Positions 33,741-45,060 are shown, counted from the first letter of the stretch. The stretch: 64,000 nucleotides of DNA from Batillaria attramentaria (GCA_018292915.2 JACVVK020000468.1:309501-373500), one strand, 5' to 3'. The notes: generated from the sequence alone by a model not told the origin. Numbers and translations are program-made.

Positions 33741-33917
33741 ACCAGCATGAATTTTATACCGATAGAATCAGCGAAGGATCGCGAGGAGGACTACGGTAAT
33801 CACAATCACCAAAAAGGCAATTAGTCCGGGTTAATTAGCAAAAACTGCACTCGTGATCACCGGAGGAAAAAATTGCGTGTGAACGCGGTGAGTACGAGCT
33901 CCCCCCCCCCCCCCCCC

Positions 33918-33919
<2 letters not shown>
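33741..33919. other. probable 5' UTR remainder of the LINE
   Basis: Sequence between the RTE derivative and the C run at 33,901-33,917. On the minus strand this would be the first 170 bp of the LINE, starting in a G run. The duplicated segment begins immediately after. No alternative feature seen. Confidence 0.4.
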
Positions 33920-33948
<29 letters not shown>

Positions 33949-34301
33949 ACTGCCGCCGGATCCGGGCCAGTCTTGACGTTGACCGGATATGATGATCAGT
34001 AATAATGTGCTGAGTACTACTACAGCACCGACAGCGGCGAAACTGACCGGTCAATGATCAGTGACGGCCCATGGCATGGCCGGTCAGTCAACCACCAGAC
34101 ATAAATCCTAACGGAAGGCTTGAAAACTTTCGTTACGCGTATTATGCAAGTTCAGTATGCCGCCTGGTCAGTACTGATCAGACAAACTCAGTTAAGTTCC
34201 AGCACTGAGTGCCGGAGCCGAATCGGCGGTTCACTCGTGACTAGCATGTATCAGTGACTCGATTCCATCTCCTCCAGCTGACGACAGCTGACGATGCTGT
34301 T

Positions 34302-34304
34302 ATT

Positions 34305-34354
<50 letters not shown>

Positions 34355-34438
34355 GTCATGTTGGTGGATGTAGGTCAGTGGAGTTTTCGGATGCAGCCGT
34401 GTCGCATTTGGATAGAACTGTCCGTTCATGCATCTTTG

Positions 34439-34471
<33 letters not shown>
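34302..34471. repeat. GT and TC microsatellites of segment A
   Basis: (GT)n at 34,302-34,352 and (TC)n at 34,443-34,471; both are shorter than their partners in B (52,262-52,327 and 52,412-52,488). Confidence 0.95.
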
Positions 34472-34473
<2 letters not shown>

Positions 34474-36719
34474 ACACACACACCACACACACGCACAGTC
34501 ACCAAACAAAACCACCAAACACCACAGTGACATCATACCTAGAAAACCCTACGTATCTGTTCCCGGTGCCACAGATAATATGACGTAAGCCTTCAACCTT
34601 TTTTGCTGACGGCCATGATAAGGATCCGATTTACGTGACGTCACTTCCAGAATCTAATACTCTCACACTTCCTCACATCATCCTTTGCCTGAGTAACAGT
34701 GCGTGAAACAACATTACAGTATCGTTATGCCATAGGGTCCTACCCCATATAGAATGTAAATTTGTCCTACCCTGAGCATACCCATGAGCTGTGCTTGTTC
34801 ACGCTCATTTATTGTTTCATTCAGTTCTATAACCTATATATTGCGATAAACCTTGTACATTGTATTAACCATGTTGCTCTGAGCTGTTCAGGTGCTTGTG
34901 CACTCTCTCAAGCTCAAGCCCATTCCCCCATCCACAACGAAAGTCATGATCTATGAGGCCCAGTAATCCTGACATGGGTGCGTAAAAAGGAGCATAAAAA
35001 GGACTAAGAAATCTTTGGAGACACGACACGTGCGAGACAGCGTTTCAAAAACATCCGTTCCAGGTTGTTGAAAAACTTGCACCGGCTCATTCGGCGACTT
35101 TTTACCCCAAATGTCTACACAGAAACAGTGTTACCGGGTACACAAAAAAAACAAAAACAACCAAAACAAAACAAAAAACCCAAAAACAGAAAAAAACGGA
35201 CACTCGGACAAATTGTACACAAAATGTTGCCCATTTCAAACTTACAACTTTTTTCTTTTGTTCGGGTCTAACCTCCAAATCCAGTTACCATTTGCAGTGA
35301 ATTATCCCGTGACACCCCCCCCCCCCCCCAAAGGTTTTTCCTGCACTACAGAACATACAAGTATAACATGCACCCTCTCCCCCCCTCCCCCCAACACACA
35401 CACACACCACACACACCACAACACACACAACACACACACACACACACAAAGCAAAACAAAAAAGACATGCACTCTCTCAGGTACAAATTGCTCATGCACA
35501 CCCCACAGTTAACGCCTGCATTTCACATCAACATGATTTACTTTTATTATTTGTATTTCCTTTCAAAGTACAGGTAGGTAACCACTGACAGTGCATGTAT
35601 CATATGAAAGCTTAGACCATCATTACATGTACACGTTAGATGAGTCCAGCATATGGTTTCACTACTACATTTACATGCATGTACATGTAATACAAAGACA
35701 GCTTGAACAGCACAACATTTACATATGCACACAAAAAAAAGAGAGAAAAGGATTTATTTTAAAATTCCTTCAGCATGTCAGTGGTGTACCGAGTCTAGCA
35801 CTCGGTAAAGCCTGGCCAACATGGACTTACACTGAAGACCATGTGTATGCTTCTAAGCACCAGAGAAAACCGGAGTCCCCGGAGAAAAAACTCTGAAACC
35901 AGGCACCTTCTGCAAAGCTTTAACCCATTCAAGATGGGCTAATGTTTCCTCAGCCATACCCTGTAGACAGGCGTGAGGTTCAGAAAAAAAAAAATCACAA
36001 AAACCCCAAGAGACAGACTTGAAATTTTCATGGTAGTTGACTAACATATTCATGCAGCTTTTGCTGAAATTTCAACTTTCAAACTTAAATATGTTTGTTG
36101 TTAGTCATGTTGTACAAAAAAAAAAACGATCCAAATATGTGGCTGTTCGTCTGAAACTGCTGTGCGCTGTAAGGCCGCATATGCAGCCATTCGCCCGGAA
36201 AGAATTGAAGGATTGATCATATATTGTAACATCATGTAACATGTACAATAACATTGTCCTCACGGTTATGCTTTCATACATGATGAACTTTAGGAGGCTC
36301 ATTATTACTTCTACAAATCAAAACAAAACAAAATTTAAAAACTTAAAAACAATACCAGTGGTGTTCCAGAAAAAAAAGAGAAAAAAAGAGAGGAAAACAG
36401 AAAAGGTGTAGAAACTAATGGCAGGGTTTAAGTTTCGCAACTAAAATAAACGCACAAGCACATGAAAAAGCAGTAAAAATGAAGACTCTTTAACACACAA
36501 ACGCTATAAAGAATTTTTCTTAAAATGTGACCATTAAACAAAATGGCCACAGAAAAAAACACACATGCATGCCATATGGAAAACTGGCATTGTTATCACC
36601 ACTGATGGTTGATAATGAAAAAAAAATTCAGGAAAAAAATTCCAGAATCAAAAGAAAAACAGAATAGAATACTTGGTTTAAAACTTGGCGATGTCCCAGC
36701 ATAACCTTAAATTCTGGTA

Positions 36720-36720
<1 letters not shown>

Positions 36721-36792
<72 letters not shown>

Positions 36793-37174
36793 GTGCGCAC
36801 ACATTAAAAAAAAAAAAAAACTAAAATCTAAAATGCACACACATTCATACTAAAATTCATAATAATAAAATCTAAAATGCATGTTAAAAACACAGAAAAG
36901 GTGTAAAGACTAAAGACATACATTAAGACTTGATGATGTTCGTTCAGCATTACTTTTCGTTCTGGTATTAATTAAGAAACACAGACTTTGAAACTGAATT
37001 TGTAAAACACACGTATTTGCATAACTGGCGTTGTTATCACTACTATCACTAATAATTCAGAAAAAAAAATCAGAAAAAAAAACAGAAAGAAAAAACAAAC
37101 AAAAATACAAACATAAAAGGTGTAAACACTAATACTTGCTTTAAGACTTGGTGATGTCCTGATATAAAAAAGAG

Positions 37175-37229
<55 letters not shown>
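36721..37229. repeat. CA microsatellites of segment A
   Basis: (CA)n at 36,721-36,791 and 37,177-37,229. The first is much longer than its counterpart in B (54,680-54,710); the second is matched at 55,092-55,144. Confidence 0.95.
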
Positions 37230-37260
37230 GGTAAAAAAAAAAAGAAAAAAAAAAAAAAAA

Positions 37261-38410
37261 GTAAAAGCAGGTACAGTTCATAAAAGTCACATGGATAAAA
37301 ATGCTAAAAGTCAGGAGTGGAACATCTTCATTCTAAAATCAACATTTCCTCTGTTAACAACTCACAACAGGACATTTCAATCAGCCATTAGGCAGACTTT
37401 TTGTGTGTTTCACATTCATGTATCCCATCAGTCCAAATATGACTTACATACTGAACTGTTTGGTTTTGCAGTCATTTTGAGTCTTGCAAAGTCTGGAAAT
37501 TCAGATGTGAAACCTTTGCCTTGGAGGTATTTGGATACCAATGAATACAGCTTGGTTACACTGTATATAGTATGTGGGTTTCAATCAATGGACAATTAAG
37601 GCCTTTTCACATGGAGAGTGCCTGCAGTGAGCTCGCTCGCTGGCCGAGTGGATTTTCTGTTCACAAGATACCAGCATGCACTGGACGGACTGTGCTGCCG
37701 GCCTGGCGCTATAGACAACACACACCTGAAATTTTCAGGATAGCTGACTAACATTTATGCAGCTGTTGCTGAAATTTCGACTTTCAAACTTAAATATCTT
37801 TGTTGTTAGTCATGTTGTACAATAAAATCATAATCCACATACGTGGCTGTTCGTCTGAACATGATATTGGTGAACAATTATGGTACTGTATGTTTGACAT
37901 ACATTGTTGTTCATGAGAAAACGGAAACAAACCAAAACCAAAAAGGAAAAAAAATAAAATAAAAACACACACATGCACAGGCCCATGCACACAAGGTAAA
38001 AAAAGAAAAAGAAAAGTAAAAAGTAAAAGCAGGTACAGTTCATGTAAAAGTCACATGGGGTAAATGCTAATGGAGTCAGAGGAGTGGAACATCTTCATCT
38101 AAAATCAACATTTCCTCTGTTAACAACTCACAACAGAAACATTTCAAACAGCCTTTAGACAGACCTTTGTGTGTTCACATTCATGTATCCCATCAGTCCA
38201 ACTATGACTTACATACTCAGCTGAACAACATACACTGGTTTTGCAGTCATATAGAGTTTGCAAAGTCTGGAAATTCATCAGATGTGAAACCCTTGCCTTG
38301 GAGATACTTGGATATGGAAGAATATAGCTTGGTTAGAGTGTATATAGTATGTGGGTTTCAATCAATGGACGATAAAGGCCTTTTCACAAGCAGAGTGCCT
38401 GCAGCGTGGC
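37261..38410. repeat. about 765-bp tandem unit, two copies (segment A)
   Basis: A unit starting GTAAAAGCAGG(T/C)ACAGTTCA begins at about 37,261 and again at about 38,026; the second copy is cut short at about 38,390. In segment B the unit begins three times (55,180; 55,961; 56,730). Each full unit carries TCACATGG, GCTCGCTCGCTGGCCGAGTG and TAAATATCTTTGTTGTTAGT. It lies downstream of the last putative exon, so it may be 3' UTR or intergenic. Confidence 0.85.
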
Positions 38411-38660
38411 GATAAAAAAGGACCGTGTTCTAGCCACAGGCGTGGCGACGGCGGCCCAGCGGGTGTCAGCTAAAAGCGGATTTAATTGGCTGGGAGTGCA
38501 TTTTACCGCTGGTAGGCGTGCAGAATCACCGGTGTGTGACAGAGGTTTAAACAGGACACGATTTTGCCAGACAGATGTAGGTGTAGGCCATTACGTTAGG
38601 TGCAATGTCCATATGGTGTAACGATGTTGACAGGTGACGTGGAGGTGGCTCTGCAGAGGT

Positions 38661-38817
38661 TCAGCTGCTGACGCCTTGGAAGAGAGGTGTAGATCGAGAC
38701 CAGCGCAGTTTATCCATGCACTCGTTTTGGTCCAGGCAGAAGGGAAGGCTGGATCCATGCTCTCTAAACTTTTTGTACATCTGCTTGTTGTTGAGCGCTG
38801 ATCTAGGGCAGGTATTT
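38661..38817 (-). CDS. putative terminal exon of the A/B transcription unit
   Basis: Acceptor TTTTTCCTTCAG at 38,818, then an open frame to a stop at 38,661: NTCPRSALNNKQMYKKFREH, then SLPFCLDQNECMDKLRWSRS and PLFQGVSS. No family recognised. Joined at the upstream donor (39,005) this frame meets a stop three codons earlier, so either the splice choice or the coding nature is wrong. In copy B (about 57,370-57,530) one extra T (TTTGTATCATC versus TTTGTACATC) shifts this frame. Confidence 0.35.
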
Positions 38818-39004
38818 CTGAAGGAAAAAAACAATGCCAAATGAAGTACAGGTATTGACCAACATTTCAAGAACAATGACAGTCACAACAAGATATGGAA
38901 ATCTCATTCGTATTACACCTAAACCTGACATGCAACCAGAGACAGAAAACAATCATGATTGATATTATGAGCAATGGTATTTTATCAGTGTAGAGCATGC
39001 CTAC

Positions 39005-40708
39005 CCTAGCTGCAATCAGTTGATCCTGCTGGTCTTCAAGATGGGACTGCTGTAGATATGGTTCTGCTGGCTGTTTCCGTCTACCTCTTGTTGATGCTGG
39101 AACTGACTGTGCAGAGTAGCCAGTAAAAAGCGGGAGTTCTGCTGGCTGTTTCCGTCCATCTGTTGTTGATCCTGGAACTGACTGACTATCCAGAGTAGCC
39201 AGTTAAAAGCGGGAGTTCTGCTGGCTGTTTCCATCCATCTGCTGTTGATGCTGAACTGGCTGTGCAGAGCAGCCAGTAAAAAGCGGGAGTTCTGCTGGCT
39301 GTTTCCGCCCATCTGTTGTTGATGAACTGACTGTTCAGAGCAGCCAGTAAAAAGAGGGAGTTCTGCTGGCTATTTCCGTCCACTGTTGTTGATGCTGGAA
39401 CTGACTGACTAGAGTAGCCAGTAAAAAGCGGGAGTTCTGCTGGCTGTTTCCGTCCATCTGTTTGATCTGAACTGACTGTGCCAGAGTAGCCAGTTAAAAG
39501 CGGGAGTTCTGCTGGCTGTTTCCGTCCACTGTGTTGATGCTGACTGACTGTGCAGAGTAGCCAGTAAAAAGAGGGAGTTCTGCTGGCTGTTTCCGCCCAT
39601 CTGTTGTTTATGCTGGAACTGACTGACTGTGCAGAGTAGCCAGTAAAAGGCGGGAGTTCTGCTGGCTATTTCCATCCACCTGTTGTTGATGCTGGTACTG
39701 ACTGACTGTGCAGAGTAGCCAGTAAAAAGCGGGAGTTCTGCTGGCTGTTTCCGTCCACTGTTGTTGATGCTGGACTGACTGACTGTGCAGAGTAGCCAGT
39801 AAAAGCGGGATATGTTCTGCGGCTGTTTCCGTCCACCTGTTGTTGATGCTGGAACTGACTGACTGTGCAGAGTAGCCAGTAAAAAGCGGGAGTTCTGCTG
39901 GCTATTTCCGTCCACCTGTTGTTGATGCTGGAACTGACTGACTGTGCAGAGTAGCCAGTAAAAAGCGGGAGTTCTGCTGGCTGTTTCCGCCATCTGTTGT
40001 TGATGCTGGAACTGACTGACTGTGCAGAGTAGCCAGTAAAAAGCGGGAGTTTGCTGGCTGTTTCCGTCCATCTGTTGTTGATGCTGGAACTGACTGTGCA
40101 GAGTAGCCAGTAAAAAGCGGGAGTTCTGCTGGCTGTTTCCGTCCACCTGTTGTTGATGCTGGAACTGACTGTGCAGAGTAGCCAGTAAAAAGCGAGTTTT
40201 GCTGGCTGTTTCCGTCCACCTGTTGTTGATGCTGGAACTGACTGCATGACTGTGTAGAGTCGCCAGTAAAAAGCGGGATATGGTTGTGCGGGCTGTTTCC
40301 GTCCATCTGTTGTTGATGCTGGAACTGACTGTGCAGAGTAGCCAGTAAAAAGCGGGTGTTCTGCTGGCTGTTTCCGTCCATCTGTTGTTGATGCTGGAAC
40401 TGACTGTGCAGAGTAGCCAGTAAAAAGCGGGTGTTCTGCTGGCTGTTTCCGTCCATCTGTTGTTGATGCTGGAACTGACTGTTTAGAGTAGCCAGTCATA
40501 AAAAGCGGGATATGGTTCTGCTGGCTGTTTCCGTCCATCTGTTGTTGATGCTGGAACTGACTGACTGTGCAGAGTAGCCAGTAAAAAGCGGGATGCAGTC
40601 CAGTCTGTGTCCGCTGTGTGGTCACATGCTGTGCCAGGGTTGAGGTAAACGTTGAGTTGGATCCATCTCTTCTGGACTCTGCCTGCCTCTCCAGAATGGT
40701 CCATTTGC
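39005..40708 (-). repeat. exon-like 75/79-bp minisatellite array, second unit of A
   Basis: On the minus strand an acceptor (ATTTGTTTTGCAG|GCAAATGG at 40,708) opens a stretch with TGGACCATTCTGGAGAGGCA. It runs into some twenty tandem copies of a 75- or 79-bp unit (AGATGGACGGAAACAGCCAG ... TTCCAGCATCAACAAC) and ends at a donor, CTAGG|GTAGGC, at 39,005. The unit has no stop codon in any minus-strand frame, so all three frames stay open for long stretches (up to about 350 codons). Each unit carries AGCCAG...CTGGCT, a possible 6-bp stem. Confidence 0.75.
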
Positions 40709-40863
40709 CTGCAAAACAAATTACAATTTGACTCATTTCACATAGTCAAGCAATATCAAAAACCTGGATACAAAACAATAAACAAAACAAAACAAAAAGA
40801 CAAACTGTTAAATGATAACACTTCTAAAGCTAGCAGGATACAATGGGAAAAGCTGGTACATAC

Positions 40864-40971
40864 CTATATGGTGACCATTCTCCAGATGATCTGCAGCTGG
40901 TGTCCGATGGTGTCCGCCTGTTGTCTTCCCATCTGTCTTCTTCTGACCCAAGGTGGTCTGGCTGTCGCTAT
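40864..40971 (-). other. putative 108-bp exon, second unit of A
   Basis: Between acceptor CTATTGCTACAG|ATAGCG and donor CATATAG|GTATGTACC on the minus strand. It is the same exon as 42,030-42,139 but lacks two bases near the 3' end. Its reading frame is not determined: two frames are open (SDSQTTLGQKKTDGK or ATARPPWVRRRQMGRQ). Confidence 0.5.
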
Positions 40972-41125
40972 CTGTAGCAATAGAAAACAAGAATGAATAT
41001 TCAAGAATATTGATTTGCATACACTTATGAAAATTGCATTTGTCAAGTAAGCATTCTGACACTGATTAAAATCAAAGTAAATGCATGCAATGAGAAAATG
41101 ACATACATTTGTACACATGAAAAAA

Positions 41126-41867
41126 GCAGGAGTTCTGCTGGCTGTTTCCGCCCATCTGTTGTTGATGCTGGAACTGACTGACTGTGCAGAGTAGCCAGTA
41201 AAAAGCGGGAGTTCTGCTGGCTGTTTCCGTCATCTGTTGTTGATGCTGGAACTGACTGTGCAGAGTAGCCAGTAAAAAGCGGGATATGGTTGTGCGGGCT
41301 GTTTCCGTCCATCTGTTGTTGATGCTGGAACTGACTGACTGTGCAGAGTAGCCAGTAAAAAGCGGGAGTTCTGCTGGCTGTTTCCGTCCATCTGTTGTTG
41401 ATGCTAAACTGACTGTGCAGAGTAGCCAGTAAAAGCGGGATAGTTCTGCGGCTGTTTCCGTCCATCTGTTGTTGATGCTGGAACTGACTGTGCAGAGTAG
41501 CCAGTAAAAAGCGGGAGTTCTGCTGGCTGTTTCCGTCCATCTGTTGTTGATGCTGGAACTGACTGACTGTGCAGAGTAGCCAGTAAAAAGCGGGATATGG
41601 TTCTGCTGGCTGTTTCCGTCCATCTGTTGTTGATGCTGGAACTGACTGACTGTGCAGAGTAGCCAGTAAAAAGCGGGAGTTCTGCTGGCTGTTTCCGTCC
41701 ATCTGTTGTTAATGCTGGAACTGACTGTGCAGAGTAGCCAGTAAAAAGCGGGATGCAGTCCAGTCTGTGTCCGCTGTGAGGTCACATGCTGTGCCAGGGT
41801 TGAGGTAAACGTTGAGCTGGATCCATCTCTTCTGGACTCTGCCTGCTCTCCAGAATGGTCCATTTGC
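41126..41867 (-). repeat. exon-like 75/79-bp minisatellite array, first unit of A
   Basis: Same organisation as 39,005-40,708: acceptor TTTTGCAG|GCAAATGG at 41,867, a unique lead of about 110 bp, then about nine 75/79-bp units. Some carry the variant AAAAGCGGGATATGGTT. The last unit passes into sequence that is intronic elsewhere (CATGTGTACAAATGTATG), so this unit probably arose by duplication of an exon-intron block. Confidence 0.72.
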
Positions 41868-42029
41868 CTGCAAAACAAATTACAATTTGACTCATTTCAC
41901 ATAGTCTAGCAATATCAAAAACCTGGATACAAAACAATAAACAAAACAAAAAACAAAACAAAAAGACAAACTGTTAAATGATAACACTTCTAAAGCTAGC
42001 AGGATACAATGGGAAAAGCTGGTACATAC

Positions 42030-42139
42030 CTATATGGTGACCATTCTCCAGATGATAAACTGCAGCTGGTGTCCGATGGTGTCCGCCTGTTGTCTTCCAT
42101 CTGTCTTCTTCTGACCCAAGGTGGTCTGGCTGTCGCTAT
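42030..42139 (-). other. putative 110-bp exon, first unit of A
   Basis: Acceptor CTATTGCTACAG at 42,140, donor ATATAG|GTATGTACC at 42,030, minus strand. Copies in B are at about 58,974-59,083, 60,294-60,403 and 61,573-61,680. Sequence and splice signals are conserved in all copies. Confidence 0.5.
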
Positions 42140-42363
42140 CTGTAGCAATAGAAAACAAGAATGAATATTCAAGAATATTGATTTGCATACACTTATGAAA
42201 ATTTGCATTTGTCAAGAGTAAGCATTCTGACACTGATTAAAATCAAAGAAAATGCATGCAATGAGAAAATGACATACATTTGTACACATGAAACCAGCCA
42301 CTTCACTGAAAATGAAGTTGTATAAATAAATGAAGACATGCATGCCAAAAGTTCGGCACTTAC

Positions 42364-42597
42364 AGGTCGGACCACGTCATCCACTGACATCCATTGCGAA
42401 CTTCCAGAGGGGGACACCGTCCAGAGGGGCACACCGTCCAGAGGGGCACACCGTCCAGAGGGGCACACCGTCCTGAGGGGCACACCGTCCAGAGGGGCAC
42501 ACCGTCCAGAGGGGCACATCAGAGTTGTCCAGAAATTGGTGTGAAGGGTGAACCGGTTCATCTCCTTAAGCTGCTCCACCGCCGGCTCCAGTCCACC
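42364..42597 (-). other. putative exon with 17-bp minisatellite
   Basis: Minus strand, acceptor GGTTTGTAG|GGTGGACTGG at 42,597 and donor GACCT|GTAAGTGCC at 42,364. One frame begins LEPAVEQLKEMNRFTLHTNF. It then enters seven copies of a 17-bp unit (CCAGAGGGGCACACCGT on the plus strand, 42,405-42,517). Because 17 is not a multiple of three, all frames rotate. Copy B (about 61,910-62,160) has ten units. Confidence 0.55.
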
Positions 42598-42659
42598 CTA
42601 CAAACCACCAAACAGAATAAATCATGAAATCATTGAAAAATAATTGAAAATAAATACTG

Positions 42660-43790
42660 GCCTTATTCATCTGGTGTGAAGGGTGATCCGGTCTATCTCC
42701 TCGGGCTGCTGCGTCCCCTCTCCATGGTGAGGTCCTGCAACTGAGACTGAAGAAAAGTGCTGCAGTCAAGTCAAATCAATTGTCTAACATGCATGCACAA
42801 ACATCCTAACCCCTCCCCCTTCCCTCCTACACCCCTCTCCCAACCCTCCCCCCCCCCTCCCCAACCACCAGCCTACTCTACAAACTACAGTACCAAACAA
42901 AATAAACCATCTATCTCCTTGGGCTGGTCCCTCTCCTTGGGCTGGTCCCTCTCCTTGGGCTGGTCTTCTCCTTGGGCTGGTCCCTCTCCTTGGGCTGGTC
43001 CGTCTCCTTGGGCTGGTCCGTCTCCTTGGGCTGCTGAATCCTCTCCCAAGGGGTGCGGTCCTGACCTGCAACTGAGACTAAAGCAGAGTGTTAAATTCAA
43101 ATTGAAAAAATAATCTAACATATATACAAAAACATCCTAATCATTCTCACACACACTCACAATCTTTCACACTCCATTCAGTCTCTAAATGCTAGCCCCC
43201 CCCCCCCCCCACCTAACCCTCTACCTACCCCAGGACCCGCTAACCTTCTCCCCAGCCTATGCTAGCCTACACAAAGAAAAGAAAAACTCAAAATGATACT
43301 GGCCTTTTTTTGTTGGCATGAAGGGTGATCTGGTCCATCATCTTGGGCTGGTCCATCTCCTTGGGCTGGTCCGTCTCCTTGGGCTGCTCCGTCCTCTCTC
43401 CTGGGGTTTGGTCCTGACCTGCAACTGAGACTAAAGAATAGTGCTGAATTCAAGTTGAACAAACAATTTAACATACACACAAAAACATCCTAATCATTCT
43501 CACACACACTCACAAACTTTCACGCTCCATTCAGTCATCTAAATCCTACCCCCTCCCACCACCCACCTAACCCTCTACCTACCCCAGGACCCGCTAACCT
43601 TCGCCCCAGCCTATGCTAAACTATACAAAAAGAAATAAACAAAATGATACTGGCCTTTGTTGAAGGTTGATCTGGTCCGTCTCCTTGGGCTGGTCCGTCT
43701 CCTTGGGCTGGTCCGTCTCCTGGGCTGGTCCGTCCTCGCGCCGGGGGTCCAGAGGGCTAAGGTTAACCTGGGGCTAACCTAACCCTAAGC
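42660..43790 (-). other. four related mini-exons with 18-bp repeats
   Basis: Minus-strand segments starting after GTCTCAGTTGCAG at about 42,740, 43,065 and 43,418, and after AAAGTTGCAG at about 43,783. Each carries one to seven 18-bp units (GGACCAGCCCAAGGAGAC), and three end in a shared (ATC)(A)CCTTCA... motif next to AAG|GCCAGTAT, possibly a GC-type donor. In one frame they read repeats of DQPKE(T/M/R); in another GPAQGD. A clean exon (42,908-43,065) ends GATAGATG|GTTTATT. They look like tandemly duplicated exons. Coding frame unresolved, since no frame runs through consecutive exons. Confidence 0.5.
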
Positions 43791-44046
43791 TGCAACTTTC
43801 ACTTAGAAGGACCGATTAGTTCCAATCGAATATGGTAACAGAAAAACATGCAAAAACATCCTAAGCAGACTCACACACATTCAAACCGCTCATTCACTCT
43901 CCATTCAAGCAGCTAAATCCTATCCCCCCCCCCCACCTACACCCCCTCTACCCAACCCTCCCCCCCCCACCACCTACACTACAAACTAGAAGAAGAAGAA
44001 AAACCCATGAAGAAAACGACCACTGACCTTGCTCAACCTGTCTTAC

Positions 44047-44071
44047 CCTGCAGTACAGGGAGTTTGCCCAT
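44047..44071 (-). CDS. possible start exon of the A/B unit
   Basis: Minus strand GGACCATGGGC is a strong start context. It opens MGKLPVLQ, ending in phase 1 at donor CTGCAGG|GTAAGACAGG. Joined to the mini-exon starting at 43,418 it stays open in the DQPKE frame; joined to the nearest mini-exon (43,783) it stops at once. The identical exon in B is at 63,674-63,698. A longer upstream ORF ends MCSLKQEKPRRWEVKS...GLLP just before it. Confidence 0.35.
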
Positions 44072-44374
44072 GGTCCAATCAGACGTCAACCCGGGTTCAG
44101 CTAAGGTAGAAGGCCACGCCAGCTTTTGACCTCCCAACGTCTCGGTTTCTCTTGCTTCAATGAGCACATTTCACAGTTGTTGTTTTTTTTCTCTCTCTGG
44201 TTTCCTGTCGTCAAAAACAAACTCTACTGACTGCACGTGCAACAAAAACAACGAACAACTCCGCCACAATCGCTCAATGGTAATTTGATGGAAGCGCAAA
44301 ACGACATGACTGAAAAATAGATGTTTGGCGTAATGATTACATAGAACTGAATTTTTTTTTCTCCAAGATTTGTC

Positions 44375-44867
44375 ACAGAGCAGATCGGCGTATCACCTTA
44401 CCCTCTCAGACACCACTGACGGCTCACTGAAGTGTGTGACCCCCAGACAGATAATTTTACGCCGGCGAAGGCCGGATGGGCGAGTCCATATTTTTTTTTA
44501 CAGAGGGTGACCAGGTCTTGTACCCTGCACAAGCCCACAGCTGCTTTCACAGCAAACCCACTCTAGATATGCCAGTTTTGCAAATGAAATTGTGGAAACT
44601 GTCCTACGGTTTGAAACGTTGACCAGCAGCTTGCTGGTAACTACAAACCGATGAAATTTCTTTCTGTTTGGTAGTCCTGTCACCCCTATCAATAGTTACG
44701 ACGACCGTCTACATGTGACGTCACCTTCAATGCTTTGAAACTGACCAGTCACGTTTTCTGGTAAACAACTCACCCAATTGTGCGTCACCGACCGTGAGCA
44801 GTGTCACAGGCAGTGACTGGCGTACTGAGTTCATCCGGACAGCACGTGCACCTCACCAGCCAACGCA
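44375..44867. other. intergenic, nothing recognised
   Basis: Unique sequence to the right of segment A. It may still belong to the duplicated unit, because copy B leaves the window at the equivalent point. No coding feature supported. Confidence 0.5.
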
Positions 44868-44995
44868 GGGTCCTACTAATTACCGAAAACAACCGAAAAC
44901 GACCGAAAACAACCGAAAACAACTCCTAATACGGGTAGAACGCAGTTAAAACATAGAAATAACAACACATAAACATGCGGTAATTAGTAGGACCG
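44868..44995. mobile_element. 128-bp miniature inverted-repeat transposon with 9-bp target duplication
   Basis: Termini GGGTCCTACTAATTACCG (44,868-44,885) and its inverse CGGTAATTAGTAGGACCG (44,978-44,995) match at 17 of 18 positions. They are bounded by the perfect direct repeat GCCAACGCA at 44,859-44,867 and 44,996-45,004. The interior begins with four copies of ACCGAAAACA-like decamers (to 44,922). A 9-bp duplication is usual for Mutator-like elements, though the family is not proven. Confidence 0.82.
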
Positions 44996-45057
44996 GCCAA
45001 CGCATGTCAGTGATCTTTCTCTCTCTCTCCAGTGTTGTTTCTTTCACTGAGGTGACT

Positions 45058-45060
<3 letters not shown>

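Larger units (their letters stand above)
26870..33917 (-). mobile_element. nearly full-length two-ORF LINE retrotransposon
   Basis: One non-LTR retrotransposon of about 7 kb on the minus strand: a possible 5' end at the G run (minus strand) at 33,901-33,917, a 5' UTR interrupted by another insertion, ORF1 (33,075-31,199), ORF2 (about 31,156-27,210), a 3' UTR and a short tandem tail of the ATTGTC type at 26,873-26,897. ORF2 has an apurinic endonuclease, a reverse transcriptase and a C-terminal CCHC-like motif. At least four frameshifts make it inactive. ORF1 is L1-ORF1p-like (coiled coil plus RRM), while the microsatellite tail recalls CR1/L2/jockey elements, so the clade is left open. No LTRs. 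No clear target-site duplication was found. Confidence 0.85.
33920..44374. repeat. large segmental duplication, copy A
   Basis: From GAAGAGAGAG at 33,920 onward this segment matches 51,885-64,000 almost base for base (initial offset 17,957). Differences are mostly microsatellite lengths, single indels and copy number of internal tandem units. Its right limit cannot be fixed because copy B runs off the window while still matching. It contains a probable minus-strand transcription unit (exons below). Confidence 0.95.

Noticed and set aside
26870..33917. LTR retrotransposon or virus-like element
   Set aside because: APE endonuclease, FADD reverse transcriptase and an ORF1 with coiled coil and RRM, without LTRs, protease or integrase, show a LINE.
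42405..42517. Short regularly repeated units that could suggest a CRISPR array
   Set aside because: The 17-bp units are contiguous with no unique spacers, and the DNA is eukaryotic. The same applies to the 18-, 42- and 75/79-bp arrays.
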